Source of the DNA: Scalesia atractyloides | Taxonomy: Eukaryota > Streptophyta > Magnoliopsida > Asterales > Asteraceae | NCBI GenBank assembly: GCA_947069175.1 | Contig: CAMTDV010000030.1 | Coordinates: forward strand, 98,976,411 to 99,040,410 | DNA: 64,000 nt | Reading direction: 5' to 3' | Position numbers and translations under genes: made by a program | Part shown: in pieces, positions 1 to 12,270 of the stretch | How positions within the stretch are numbered: the first letter of the stretch is position 1 | Layout: each line of letters opens with the position of its first letter | The notes under the pieces: generated by a model | What the model saw: only the letters and a program-made list of their open reading frames with translations | Told to the model about the DNA's origin: nothing | Database searches by the model: none

Positions 1-434
1 CAAACATCGGTTATAACCGATATGGCGTTTATGATTTACGTTATAACTGAAAGAATCGTTAAGTTTCGCGAGATTGCCGGGATTTCCGACGACTGAATTT
101 TTGGGCGCCGGTTTTGAATTCGTAACGTCATGATATCAATTAAATGATTCTAATATTTAACAAATAACATCAGTGGCGCAGTGGTTCAAGTGTTATGTGT
201 TAAGTCTGTTTGTTGACCGGTACTGACCCGGGTTCGAAACCCGGCAGAACCAATGTATTTTTATTTTGCTTTTTTTAACAGTTTTTCAAAAACTAATTAT
301 ATATTCCCGTATAATAATTGATTATGTATCGTTTAAAATTATTTTGGGCATTTAATTCGCAACGAAAATTTTAACTGACTGTTCGGTTGATAAACGGAGC
401 GGGTTTGGTAAATCCGTTTTTGACGGATGTTACA
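1..434 (-). mobile_element. Ty3 LTR, 5' part, minus orientation (element C family)
   Basis: Reading the minus strand from 434 leftwards gives an LTR start (TGTAACATCCGTC) that matches the start of the element C LTRs at 54331 and 61239, including the antisense tRNA-like block. The LTR runs off the left edge of the window. The bases to its right (CTGTTTCCCC) do not resemble the polypurine tract of this family, so this is probably the outer edge of a 5' LTR or a solo LTR. The target duplication (would be CTGTT) cannot be checked because the other end lies outside. Confidence 0.8.
172..253 (+). other. tRNA-like sequence with A- and B-box, antisense within the LTR
   Basis: On the plus strand the block begins GTGGCGCAGTGGTTCAAG (A-box-like, class II tRNA style) and ends with GGGTTCGAAACCC, a perfect T-arm with B box. 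It lies antisense to the LTR. No matching acceptor stem was found, so this is a tRNA-derived relic or internal Pol III promoter rather than a functional tRNA gene. Confidence 0.5.
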
Positions 435-536
435 CTGTTTCCCCAAAACCCTCCCAACTTGAAAAACACCACCGGCAACCTCACTGCTCCGGCCATTCAA
501 CCCAATCATCGTTAACATAAGGCAATAGGCGGTCAT
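435..536 (-). other. Possible first-exon remnant abutting the LTR insertion
   Basis: An ATG at 536 on the minus strand opens a reading frame with about 34 residues of ordinary-looking protein before it hits the LTR border at 434. The family is not recognised. It may be the start of a host exon interrupted by the retrotransposon, or chance; no splice signal or homology supports it from sequence alone. Confidence 0.2.
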
Positions 537-540
537 TTTG

Positions 541-2120
541 ATTACTTTCCATGATACTGGTACAACATTGTGTCAATTTTAGTTAAAATCTTTGATTTCA
601 TTATTCAAGTATTGTATAAAATCTGAAATGAGGTTTGTTTTTCACGGAATTATAGTTAGAATCAGGGTCCAGGTGACCAGGCAACACATCAGGTTCTAAT
701 ACCGGGTCTTTTTTAGGGCAAGAATATGATTCAGGGTGGAGCACTTTTTTAGCCTTCGAGCATGAAGACGGTGGTGTTTGGTTGGCTGTACATATGATGC
801 CTAACTATTAGCTAATGAACAAAAGTGTAATGGTCAGGATTACCCTGGTTTTGTTATCTAGCGGTTATGTACGTATGGTCATTAGGATGATATTAAACTC
901 TTGTATATGAATGGTATTCTTTAATGGTGATAGTTAAACGTTAATGATGCTTAGAATTAACTGTGATGTTTTGAGTAGTTCTGTCTGATCCTTGATTATA
1001 GCGGATGATAATGACTTTCATTTAACTATTATGATTTGATTTAACTGTTATGTTTTGATAATGGCTTTGATGTGGTTAGGATCAATTGTAATGAATTTGT
1101 TTTAACATTGGATGATAATGACTTAGATTTAACAGTGGACCAATAGTGACTTTGATGTGGTTAGGATCAATTGTAGCATGCACCGTAGGTTTTAGTATGC
1201 AGAATTGGATTTATAAAGTTTGATGTGGTTAAGATCAGGTGGATGATAATGACTTTAAGGATATGTAGTATGCAGAGTAGGATTTAGTATGCAGGGTTGG
1301 ATTTAGTACGTAAGGTTGGATTTAGTATGCAGAGTTGGATTTAGAAAGTTTTAGGTATGCAGAATTGGACTAGGAATGTTTGTTGGAATGAATGTTGCAT
1401 ATTAAATGTCTGCTGCACTTTGACCATGAAATGTTTACTGGTCTATACTTAAATGACTGCTGCACATTAGGTTTTTCAAGAAATTTGGTTGGTTCATATT
1501 GTTTGCTAACAAGGCTTTTGTTGGTTCAGTTGACTGCTGCACATCGGGTACTTTGATTAGATACTTAAAGCAACTTTGTTGGTTCATATTGATGATTTGA
1601 TCAGGGTACAAGGATTTTTTTACTAGGATTTAGTTACTTTGAACAGGGTACAAGGATTCATACTAGGATTTAATTACTTTTGTATGCAGCATGATAATCA
1701 GTTGGTAATCATTTGTTGTTAGTTCAACCGAACCCAATTCAAGTTCTAAAGGTCAAACCTAGTTCAACCTCTAATAGTCAAACCTAGCCCAACTTTAAAA
1801 AGTCAAAGCTAGTTCAAGTTATAAAAGCCAAATTTGGATTCAGCTAGTACTCACTTGTTGTTAACATCTTTAGGAATTAGATTAGGGAGATTAATTGCCT
1901 TCGGTTTTTAATTACTAGATTTAGGTAATAGTTTTGAAATTGGATATATATCAATTATAACTGAAGGGGCTAAATGGTAACTAAAGTTTTGGGGGTATTT
2001 TAGTCTTTTCATATGAATTTAAATGACTATTTAACATCTGGAATGTTATTGATTGCAACTGACAATCACAGACTGGAATGGTCGAAATTGGCAAATAGGG
2101 TCGGTATGTGAGAACATATG
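541..2120. other. Non-coding stretch with degenerate short repeats
   Basis: No gene is visible. A degenerate minisatellite built on GGATTTAGTATGCAGAGTT lies at about 1255-1370. Looser repeats of GATGATAATGACTT (about 1000-1250) and of AGTCAAACCTAGTTCAA (about 1735-1830) occur nearby. The rest is plain AT-rich sequence. Confidence 0.6.
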
Positions 2121-3267
2121 TAAACTGTGACAACCCGTATTTCTGACCTTGTTTGATTACGTAAAGTTACGGGTGACAATATATTATGTATTATTATTTG
2201 GTGTGTAATAACAACCTGTAACGAGAGAACGCATTAGCGGACACGATAGCAAACTGTTTATCTCGGTGACGCCTCACCACAATTTCAACACATATTTTTT
2301 TTATACATATGGGTATATCTATATATATAATACTTATTATTTTTCCAACACCCTTCCTGCGTTTCTTTTATATGCGGCCCAACCCCAGCCCACTTCCTTT
2401 CTGGTTTGACCTTGTGCTCATCGGCCCACCTTAGTGAAACCGCCCAGCCTTGAAAGCTTTAATAAATATATACGTACAGTGCATGTTCTCTGATTAAAAA
2501 AAATAAATAAATAAATAAAATAAAAAAGGGGAACTCAACCCTAACCGATGCCCCCCATATTGTTCCTCACTTGCGAAACCCCTATGAGGATCGGAAAACC
2601 GCCACCCTCCTCCTCTATCTCGTGCAACAGTTGATGAGTAATCAGTCTCAAGATCACCACCATTACCGGTAAGCCTTGTTCACCTAGTAGCTTTGATTTA
2701 TCAACGCGTTGCCTCGGTTTCGGTTCGATGTTAGCATCGTTTCATATCTGTTGTTCGATATATACATGTATGTGTAGATGGTGGGTGATTATTCTTGCAC
2801 ATGTTGTTGATGAACTATAACTTGTACGATGATATATGCTTGTTTACGTAGTGGATATGTGAAGATGGTTGATAGTTGATATGTACAATAATTATGCATG
2901 AAATTGGTGAAACAAGATTTTATGTTGAAGATTGATAGTTGATATGGATGGTATGTTGCATATATAGACTGTGTGTATACAAGTCCTGGTTCGACCCTGG
3001 TTTAAAAACCTGAATTGCATACGAACCTGTGTGTTGCTTGTAGGCATGAAGGAATAAGATTTTATGTATGTGATGTTATGTATAATGTGCTTAGTTGAGC
3101 GTGAATTGTTATAGTATATTGAAAGCTGTTAAATTGAGTATATGCATGAGTGTTCGATACATGCGACTATGGTTATACGTGTAATGGTAACAGCCTAAAA
3201 TATATACTACTCTAGTCAAGGCCTTTAAAGATAACATGAACGGTTGTTCGTTGAAGATACTAAAAGC

Positions 3268-3849
3268 TGTTGGGATTTTTGATGTGTGAATGAAAGTCTC
3301 ATGTGGTAAACATACTTGTCCCACATTGGTGTGGAGACAAAATGGGAAGTTGTTTATAAGGTAACAGTTTTTCCTAGATGATATAATTTTATGACATGTT
3401 TTACCATAAAACCTACGCGCGAGCGCGCAGGGGGGTGCAAAATTTGGGACCGGATTTAGTCGAACTCGTGTGCGCCCGCACGTCATGCGGACACGAATGC
3501 CGTTCATAAAAACCCGGGCCCGCGTGTGGCGGTTTTTTGCACTCTTCACTCGAGACTCTGTGCCTATAAAACCCAATGGAGACAACCAGTTTCGACACAC
3601 CACAACAATCTCTCATCTCTTCTCTCTCGAACTCTGCACGTCTTCCTGTTTACTTTCGGGCAAGTGTTTCAAGTCCGGCAGTACTCGGTTGCTGTTTCGA
3701 ACCGGCGTACCCTGGGAACAGACGGCGAATCTGTTTAAGGGAATTGTGTCAAACACAAGCCCGGTTCACACTAACTGTTTATTCCTGTTTGCTTATTTTC
3801 TTTGCAGTTCATAGTGTTTCTGTCTTCAAACTTAAGCAGTTTTCTAACA
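3268..3849 (+). mobile_element. Copia-type solo LTR inside the 5' LTR
   Basis: The block starts TGTTGGGATTT, ends TTCTAACA, is 582 bp long and is flanked on both sides by AAAGC (3263-3267 and 3850-3854). It is absent from the partner LTR at 26597-28604. A TATA-like CCTATAAAACC at about 3562 is followed by a CT-rich start region, as expected for an LTR promoter; this sets the plus orientation. Short reading frames inside it are incidental. Confidence 0.8.
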
Positions 3850-3967
3850 AAAGCTGGAAGTAATTGAATAAGATAGTGTATATATAATGGATTCTAGAAT
3901 TCCATAATACTAGACTTTAAAATAATTTAACTTATCTATAGATGTTAACAGAATGAAATGAAATAAT

Positions 3968-4036
3968 GGTTTTATATATATATATATTATATATATATAT
4001 ATAACTTTGCACAATGTCCTACACATATGTCGAAGC

Positions 4037-4067
<31 letters not shown>

Positions 4068-4102
4068 TTGCACAATGTCCTACACATATGTCGAAGCATA
4101 CT
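3968..4102. repeat. AT microsatellite and local tandem duplication
   Basis: Two TA-rich runs bracket two near-identical copies of a segment containing CTTTGCACAATGTCCTACAC. The copies are about 65 bp apart, suggesting slippage or unequal exchange at the TA tracts. Confidence 0.8.
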
Positions 4103-5370
4103 CCAATTGCCTTGATGTGTTATGTATTTATTAGGAATTTATGGAATAAATTTGTGTGTGGGTACATGTAATGGTCGTAGGTATGTATGTATGTATGTAT
4201 TCGTACGAGAGATGGTTATTTCTTTTTACAAATGAAAGCTGCTATAGTTGAAATATGTGATACATGAAAAATAGTTTAAAACTTTTGCGTGTCCTGTACT
4301 TGATTCTTCGTGATTAGTAACATGTATATTTGATAATATAAATGAGAGTATGAGATGCCTATGTTATCCGAAAATTAAAAACTGAGGCGACAACCGGGAC
4401 AACCGGAAAAGTATAGACCACATTTTTATTAGTATAACTAACAAGGGAAATGGTAAATATACTAGGGCGTACCCGATTTAGAAACTTCTATCACTCGATT
4501 ATTTATTGCTGCGCACCCTAAGGTGAGTTCACGGCCCCTACTTTTTTAAATGTTTTTAATACACAGGGGGAGAAAACATGTACGCTTACGGTAAACTTTC
4601 GCTTTAACGTTATTGTTGAATAACGTCGTTAAAACCCATAATTTAGTTTATGTTATATACGGTTATGATCACTAAGTAGCAACTTTATCACGGGAAGTCC
4701 TCATCAACTCTCGGACCGTTAGTATGGGATTTATAGCGGGGAAATTTTGAGTGGTACTACTGGGCCCGACAAGCCCCACCCGAGCTAGTCGCGCTAGCTG
4801 ACCGGTAATGGTCAACAGGTGTAGAATTGGCCTAACACGCGCCATGGTCAGTGATAGACCTGGCACACAGAGGCAACAACAGTCAGCTTCGGTCGCGAAT
4901 CTTATGTGACATAGCTTAGGTTCGCTACCTATATTATAACATGAAACTTATTATCAAAACACAACATTATTATTCCGGGTTAGGAATAATGGGACAACTA
5001 TTGAATCCGTTAAACTGTTAAACTTAACAAACCTGTGAACTCACTCTTCTTAATGTTGACACTTGTTTCTTACATGTTTTCTCAGGACGCTAGCTCAGGA
5101 ATAGGTGCACGAATGGACACAAAAGCTATTTTTATCGAGTCTTGCATTTGAACATTTAATTATTTATGGGCGTTTGTTTTGGCGCTCGGTTACAAGTGTT
5201 TGCTTTACGCTTCCGCATTTCTTTCATACTTAGTTTATTTGTGTTGGTTTGAATTTATATTAAACGTATATTTTTCATATATAGGTCGTTCTATATGGCT
5301 AGTGTCTGTGATCCTGGTTTGTCACGCGCCTCACGGTAAAACCCCGTTTGTTGAAATTGAAGGTGTGACA

Positions 5371-7090
5371 GATTGGTATCAGAGCCAACGGTTATAATGA
5401 ACTATTTTTGCATTAGAGAGTAGACTTAGTCTATAGCCTTAGACACTGCATTAGTCATACACCAACACAGACACTTATACATGACATACAAGAACACTCA
5501 TACATGATATGCCTACGCTCATGGCATCAAAACATACATTAAAATTGCGGGCATGTCGACATCATCCACTTCATTCTCTATTTATGAGAAACTCATCAAT
5601 CTCTTTGTATCTTCATTCCTAGTGGCGACGTCCGTGGGATCATCACAATCATCTGCACCTCTTCCCACACCACAGAGTTAAACAAACACCGGCTTGAGCC
5701 TACTGATGGTACTATCGGGTACAGTGAGCTTTCTCAAGTCCATGTTTGGGACGACATCCGAAATTGACACATAACTTTTAGGAGTTGGGTTTATTGAAAA
5801 CGTGTCCCATTTCCATCTACCCACCACGATAATACCCCGACCTCACAATCTTTACTCAACATCAAGCCCGAGCCCATGGGCCTCGTGAGAGGTACACAAC
5901 GTGGAGGCAAACCCTTGCACATATTATTGCAGAAATCCATTGACACTTAGATGTCACCATTTACTTTTCTTTCTTCCTTTCTTCGAGCCCGGAGTTCACA
6001 TCTTTGGTTGATATTCTTCGAAAGAACCACGAAGTTGAGAACATTTTGCTCATTTCACACTTGAATTCTATCCTGACTCTGATGGCAGAACAACTACGTT
6101 GTTTCTATCAGTGACTTACGTCAATGAATCAGTTTCATCTCTCGAAGTCATCGTTCATGTGCATGTTTGTTCCACGCACATTTACATCTATAATCCGCTA
6201 GATGGGATTCTCATGGTGTGTTTCAACAGGAGTGAATCCTCAGATCAATCGATTCCTCACTCTTCTTTCTGATATAAACCCCAGGTGATCAACGTTTGGT
6301 TGATGACTAAGCTTTTGATGACCCTATCATTTTGATAACACTCCATACTTGACAATTCAATCTGGGGGCATTTTGAAACAAGATAGATAGAACTCGGGTG
6401 AGCATGCAAATCAACTTACCATTGCGGGTGCACACGTAATAATTTGCGATGCATGCGAATCCTTGGGAAACCTTGTATGTGGATAAATTGTCCTAACCTG
6501 TGATTTTCATGCTTAAAACTTCCACTACTAGTAGAAATTCTTGTAAACTACTCAGCGACTAACTAGTACCGTTAAACCCATTCGGTAGTTGACAGGCGCA
6601 ACTATCAAACTAAAAATATTCTCGAACATATTGAGCCTTCAACAATGGAATACTCATTATTTGTTCTAACCAACGTAAGCGTCTTAATGAAACTAAGATT
6701 CTCACCAGAACCTTTCACTTTGATCGAAACCCTACCTGAATCGGAAGGTAAGCTTTTAAACATCATCATACAAACGAATCATGGAGAATCCTTTGTACGC
6801 TTACACTTTATCCTTACGCTCACCTATAAAATTCTTTTTCCTTTGACCCCATGACTCTATCATATGGCTACTTCACACTCTAATTGGAGTTACATCCCAA
6901 CACATTCAACCTTGCAAGTGGATTTCCCCAAGACGGTTCCATTATCTCAAGGACATTGCAAGACGGAGATGCAAGTTCGTTAACACCCAGACAACACGAT
7001 GACCCACATAATAATTTTTCCTCTTATATTGCTCATGTAGTTATTTCGTAAGTGAGCCTATTCAATAGCCTTTGCACTAGTCGATGCATA
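5371..7090 (+). other. Outer element interior, first part, non-coding
   Basis: This stretch lies between the primer site and the element A insertion. Only short open frames occur, and no gag, protease or RT motif is legible in any frame. Confidence 0.6.
5374..5387 (+). promoter_or_regulatory. Primer binding site, tRNA-iMet type
   Basis: TGGTATCAGAGCCA starts four bases after the 5' LTR end (GTGACA, 5370). This is the standard plant initiator-Met-tRNA primer site for minus-strand DNA synthesis. Confidence 0.85.
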
Positions 7091-7095
7091 CCGTA

Positions 7096-7429
7096 TGTAA
7101 CATTTGTAAAAATCGGGTTTTCAAAACCCGCTCCGTTTTGTAATCGAATATCAAGTTATAAAAGTTATGTCGAATATTTATGATTATTTTGATTTAAAAC
7201 AATACATAATTAATAAATAAACTAAACTATAAAAATTATATTTGATGAAAAGTTAAAATAAAATAAATAAAAAAATTATAACGCTGCCGGGACTCGAACC
7301 CGGGTCAGCCAAGACACTTCAACGACTTATCACCCAATCACAAGACCACTCCGCCACTTGCTTGTTCTCTGTTATCTTTAGAAAACAAATAAGTTTTATG
7401 GATTAAGGTAAATCAACCGATTCTACAAA
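7096..7429 (+). repeat. Truncated 5' LTR of element A
   Basis: It is almost identical to 9612-9945 of the 3' LTR (for example T at 7403 against C in the 3' copy). Similarity stops at 7429, where the sequence jumps to GATCAAAGAGGTGC, the pol segment. Confidence 0.9.
7282..7360 (-). other. Class-II-tRNA-like block, antisense in the LTR
   Basis: The minus strand reads AAGTGGCGGAGTGG (A box) and then GGGTTCGAGTCCC (T-arm with B box). The same block is at 9798-9876 in the 3' LTR. The acceptor ends do not pair, so it is not a working tRNA gene. Confidence 0.55.
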
Positions 7430-9577
7430 GATCAAAGAGGTGCAATTCCTCGGGCATGTAGTCAATGACAAAGGAATACATGTTGACCCTTCAAAGATCA
7501 AAGCAGTTCAAGAATGGCAAGCTCCACGTACACCAACTGAAGTAAGATCTTTTCTTGGACTAGCTGGCTATTATCGTCGGTTCATTTCAAACTTCTCTCG
7601 CATTGCTGTGCCACTCACGGCTTTAACTCATAAGGGAAAACCTTTCGTATGGGGACCCAAGCAAGAAGAAGCTTTTCAAAATCTTAAACAAAAACTTTGT
7701 GATGCACCAATCCTCACTCTTCCTGAAGGTTGTGATGATTTTGTAGTCTATTGCGACGCGTCAGGGCAAGGATTGGGCTGCGTTCTCATGCAAAGAGGAA
7801 AAGTCATAGCTTATGCCTCGAGACAACTCAAGACGCATGAAAAGAACTACACCACTCATGACCTAGAACTTGGAGCCGTTGTCTTCGCTCTTAAGATATG
7901 GAGACATTATCTCTATGGTACTAAGTGTGAAATATACACTGACCACAAGAGTCTTCAACATATCTTCAATAAAAAAGAGTTAAACATGAGGCAACGAAGA
8001 TGGGTCGAACTCCTGAATGATTACGACTGTGAAATTAGATACCACCCTGGTAAAGCAAATGTGGTGGCTGATGCACTTAGTCGAAAGGGTTATGCGAACT
8101 CCATTCATCTTCTATGTTTGCAAATTATAACCGACATTAAAGATCAAATTCGAGAAGCCCAACACGTTTCAATAACAGAAGAAGATGTACGAAAGGAGAT
8201 GTCCTGTGGAGCCGAGCTAAAACTTGAAACTAAATCAGATGGTATTCTGTATTACCTAGATCGTATCTGGATTCCTAACCACAATAATCTTCGTGAAACT
8301 CTTATGAATGAAGCTCACAAAACGCGATATTCTATACACCCAGGAGCCGATAAGATGTATCAAGACCTACGATACACCTATTGGTGGCCTGGAATGAAGA
8401 AGGATATTGCCGTTTTTGTTTCCAAGTGCCTCACATGTTCCAAGGTGAAGGCTGAACACCAAAGACCCTCAGGACTTCTAGTCCAACCGGAAATACCTGT
8501 ATGGAAGTGGGAAAATATAACCATGGATTTCATTACCGGGTTACCTCGCACTTCTGGTGGGTATGACACTATATGGGTGATTATAGACCGACTTACAAAA
8601 TCAGCTCACTTTATTCCTATCCGCGAAGATTTCAAGAACGAAAAGCTTGCACGTATTTATATCAACGAAATCGTAAGCCGACATGGGGTACCGTTGAGTA
8701 TTATTTCTGATCGTGATGGTCGTTTCACCTCACGAACATGGCAAGCAGTTCAATCCGCTATGGGCACACGATTAGATCTCAGTACCGCCTATCATCCTCA
8801 AACTGATGGACAGTCTGAGCGCACCATTCAAACTCTTGAAGATATGCTTAGAGCATGTGTCATAGACTTCAAGGGAAATTGGGACGCCCACCTACCATTA
8901 GTTGAATTTTCGTACAACAACAGCTATCATTCGAGCATCGGCATGGCACCTTTCGAAGCCTTATATGGTCGTAAGTGCCGATCTCCTGTATGTTGGCACG
9001 AAATTGGGGAAGCACAAATTACTGGTCCAGAATTGATCCAAGAAACCACAGACAAGATTCATCAAATTCGAAACAATCTTCTAGCAGCTCAAAGTCGTCA
9101 AAAGAGTTATGCAGATAAACGACGGAAGCCCTTAGAGTTTAACATTGGTGATCATGTGCTTTTAAAAGTATCACCGTGGAAGGGAGTAGTTCGTTTTGGT
9201 CAAAAGGGGAAGCTAGCACCTCGTTACGTAGGACCTTTCAAGATACTCGAAAGAGTAGGTCCTGTAGCATACAAGCTTGACTTACCAGAAGAACTCAACA
9301 GGATTCATCCCACATTCCACGTGTCGAACTTGAAGAAGTGCCTCGCTGATGGGAATCTCCATATTCCGCTGGAAGATATTCAGATTGATGAATCTATGCA
9401 TTTTATAGAAAGACCAGTGGAGATCATGGACTACGGGAGAAACGTCTTCGACGAAGTCGCATTCCAATTGTTAGGGTACGCTGGGAGTCGAAACGGGGAC
9501 CTGAGTTTACTTGGGAACGTGAAGACTCAATGCGTGAAAAATACCCGCATCTTTTTCCTACTACTTCAACTACTTAA
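7430..9577 (+). pseudogene. pol remnant: RT end, RNase H, integrase
   Basis: The frame enters pol near the end of reverse transcriptase (QFLGHVVNDKGIHVDP). It continues through RNase H (VYCDASGQGLG, then YTDHKSLQ and GKANVVADALSR) and a complete integrase. The integrase has an HHCC zinc region ending CLTCSKVKAEH, a D,D-35-E core with SDRDGRF and GQSERTIQTLE, and a GPFKILERVGPVAYKL C-terminal part. Near 9432 a single missing base, compared with element B, shifts the chromodomain-like tail out of frame. Gag, protease and most of RT were deleted together with the 5' LTR. The product, if made, could not support retrotransposition. Confidence 0.9.
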
Positions 9578-9584
9578 ATTTCGG

Positions 9585-9611
9585 GACGAAATTCCTAAAA
9601 GTAGGGGATAC
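9585..9611 (+). promoter_or_regulatory. Polypurine tract region of element A
   Basis: The block CGGGACGAAATTCC then AAAAGTAGGGGATAC sits directly before the 3' LTR (TGTAACATTTG at 9612). This is the usual Ty3 plus-strand primer arrangement, and it recurs next to the element B and C 3' LTRs. Confidence 0.75.
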
Positions 9612-10727
9612 TGTAACATTTGTAAAAATCGGGTTTTCAAAACCCGCTCCGTTTTGTAATCGAATATCAAGTTATAAAAGTTATGTCGAATATTTATGAT
9701 TATTTTGATTTAAAACAATACATAATTAATAAATAAACTAAACTATAAAAATTATATTTGATGAAAAGTTAAAATAAAATAAATAAAAAAATTATAACGC
9801 TGCCGGGACTCGAACCCGGGTCAGCCAAGACACTTCAACGACTTATCACCCAATCACAAGACCACTCCGCCACTTGCTTGTTCTCTGTTATCTTTAGAAA
9901 ACAAATAAGTTTTATGGACTAAGGTAAATCAACCGATTCTACAAATTGTAACTGAAATCGGTTATCAAACACCAAAGTCGATTTGGATACTCTCGATTCA
10001 GCGAGTATAACCGATAAACGGACGATTCCAATCAATGCTACCATGATTATAACTTGAAGTCGGAAGTAGATCGGTTTAATAACCGAAAGTCTTCAATTCT
10101 TGGATTACTTCAATCCTATACCTTTCCTGCGACTCAAAACACTCTGCAAGACTCCCAATTTCATTTCCGCAACCTTACAATCCACCGGAGAAGCTTGAAT
10201 CAGACCGCCGGAAAAATTCTGCAAGTCACCGGAAAACCGGGACTCACATCCACACGGTATTTTCTCCGACTCTTTCTGTTTCAATCATGTGATTAATCAG
10301 TCACTAACACAACTCCACCATCAGAATCGATCCTAGTCAACGTTTATCGAAAATCTTACCTTCGCCGGAAAACTCCTGAAACTGCCGGAATCACACTGTG
10401 AACAGGTATGATCTCCCAAACTTCTGTTAAACCTTGTTTAAGTGACTCAACTTCTTAAATAATCGAACAAAGCTGTTAATTGGTTTCAACAGCCGGAGTT
10501 CACTTTCAGTACCGACGAACCTCCGTCGGAATTCTGTGAACAACCTCAATCGGTACATCTTTTTCCCCAAACTCTCTCCATTCTTTACTTTTAAATTACT
10601 TGTAATGTCTGAAAAGCGTATAAGTCATAAATCGGTCATAACAGTCAGAATATGATTGTCTGTATAAATCAACGAAGAAGATGAAGACTCAACATAACAT
10701 AAGGTTAATTAAAATCAGAATTATAAA

Positions 10728-11141
10728 CGGGTTAGACACACAGTCCAGCGGTGGACTGTGTGCAAAATACATACGCACGTCCCGAGTTCGATCCCTGCTC
10801 CACGCACTCCTTGTATAATAAAAGGCCTTTTTGTTTAAACTAAATCGGGATAACCCAGTTAGTTGTTAAGTATAATAAAAACTGAGATAATAACCAGGTT
10901 AGACACACAGTCCAACGGTGGACTGTGTGCAACATGAACCCACGTCGCGCGTTCGAAACCCGTCACGAGCACCAGTCCGATTGAATTAAAATGTTTTTGT
11001 AAATAAAGGAAATTCGGATTAACTGAATAAGTGTATAAGTATAAACAAAAACAAGATTATTTCGGGTTAGACACGTAGCTCAGTTGGTAGAGCTGCGTGC
11101 ACGCGTACGGGAGGTCGCCGGTTCGAGCCTCACCCGGCGCA
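10728..11141 (+). repeat. Array of three tRNA-like hairpin modules in the LTR
   Basis: Each module starts GGTTAGACAC, folds into a long stem, and has a B-box-like TTCGA some 25-45 bases on. Modules 1 and 2 have an 11-bp perfect stem CACACAGTCCA / TGGACTGTGTG with loop GCGG (10737-10762) or ACGG (10904-10929). Module 3 has CACGTAGCTC / GAGCTGCGTG (11072-11099, one G-T pair) and reads as a tRNA D-arm (TAGCTCAGTTGGTAGAGC) followed by GGTTCGAGCC. The spacing between modules is about 168 bases. Module 3 resembles a tRNA-Lys head; modules 1 and 2 look like derivatives whose stem was replaced. Confidence 0.7.
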
Positions 11142-11689
11142 AACTAATACGCTGACCGACCGGTCAACGGTCAACGGTCAACACTAAATAAACAATTTTT
11201 TTATATTTTTATTTATTTAATTTAATTTAAAAATCAATTAAAAATACTTAAAAATAACATTTTTAAAGATAGAAAATAGCCATAAACTCACAAAAATATA
11301 TCTAAAAATTTCATTAAAATCCTTAATAAAATCCACTCATTTAATATATTTTCCGTTATTATTTAGGTTAGTAATCCTCGTTGTTCCGCTCATCTAAATC
11401 GTGCGCATATCACCATCTCCAATCCAACGCACCCAAGGTGAGTGAATCTTACAAATTCCCCGTTTTAATCACGTTTTGGGGTGTATCATGTGTCTTTGTA
11501 TATATATATATTATTACTAAACCATTGTGCATACATCATATCATGAACTTGTGTATTCAGTTTGTCGCTGTTAAGTACTTATTATTGGATGCAATTTATT
11601 ATTCAGTACATGCAATTTCATAGGCCGCCGCTCCCCATTACATTATGAGCGTGTTCCCCATTTTATTATGCGGTTGAACCTGGCGTGCC

Positions 11690-11806
11690 CACATACGATC
11701 GGCTCCGTTTGATTGAGCCTTGATCGCACAGACATTTTCATTTTCAGTACATGCAATACGATCGGCTCCGTTTGATTGAGCCTTGATCGCACAGTTTCAT
11801 TTATGT
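11690..11806 (+). repeat. Two copies of CGATCGGCTCC hairpin repeat in the LTR
   Basis: CGATCGGCTC and GAGCCTTGATCG pair as two 5-bp helices with a 2-base bulge around a 9-base loop. The same repeat occurs in the element B LTRs (about 14533-14770, 22801-23038) and, together with flanking sequence, inside element C (59341-60245). Confidence 0.8.
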
Positions 11807-12270
11807 TATTTACAGTATGATGTTGGTATGATCATGTATGCTGTCATGTGATATTGTATGTTATAGTTGTGACTGCTATTTGCCTTTGCTTGATTATTTA
11901 CATTTGTTCATCTATGATTATGCACTAATTTTCATTGATAAACTAACAATTAATTTATTAATATATGTTTATCTAATAAGGTCCACTCGCAAACTTATGT
12001 TGACCCAAAAACTCCCATTTTACACATGATACAGGTGAACCAGCAGCAGCTAGGAACACATAGGACTTGGATTAGAAGAATAAAACGTTTTAGAGTTGGG
12101 ATTGTTATGTTTGGTTTATTTCCTTTGTATTGAATGAACATGTTTGGATATTTGAAAATGTAACTTTGACTTTATAAATATGAAACATAATAGTAAATGT
12201 CATGAGCTTTGGTGATAACCCAATTATGCCCCGACTCTTATTCCGCTGCGGGTCGGGGTGTGACACCGTA

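Larger units (their letters stand above)
2126..5370 (+). repeat. 5' LTR of the outer element
   Basis: This LTR is 3245 bp; its partner at 26597-28604 is 2008 bp. The excess is the copia solo LTR at 3268-3849 plus roughly 0.67 kb that the 3' LTR has lost. It begins TGTGACAACCC and ends GGTGTGACA. The middle carries AT microsatellites and a duplicated segment near 3970-4100. Confidence 0.85.
7096..12265 (+). mobile_element. Element A: internally deleted Ty3 chromovirus-like element
   Basis: Element A begins TGTAACATTTG and ends GGTGTGACA, with CCGTA directly repeated at 7091-7095 and 12266-12270. The ends are therefore original. Internally the first 334 bp of the 5' LTR join directly to the late RT region of pol. 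The rest of the 5' LTR, the primer site, gag, protease and most of RT are gone. The 3' LTR (9612-12265) is full length. The pol remnant and LTR are clearly related to element B, which lies in opposite orientation. Confidence 0.9.
9612..12265 (+). repeat. 3' LTR of element A
   Basis: This full-length LTR of 2654 bp runs from TGTAACATTTG to GGTGTGACA. It contains an antisense tRNA-like block (9798-9876), two perfect hairpin modules (10728-10806, 10896-10974), a tRNA-Lys-like module (11064-11141) and two copies of a CGATCGGCTCC...GAGCCTTGATCG hairpin repeat (about 11690-11806). Confidence 0.9.

Noticed and set aside
3109..3863. Several overlapping reading frames on both strands
   Set aside because: They lie in the copia solo LTR and adjacent LTR sequence; no domain is visible and the TATA and CT-rich features are those of the LTR.
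7282..7360. Functional tRNA gene on the minus strand
   Set aside because: T-arm and A box are present, but acceptor ends do not pair and the block is part of each LTR.
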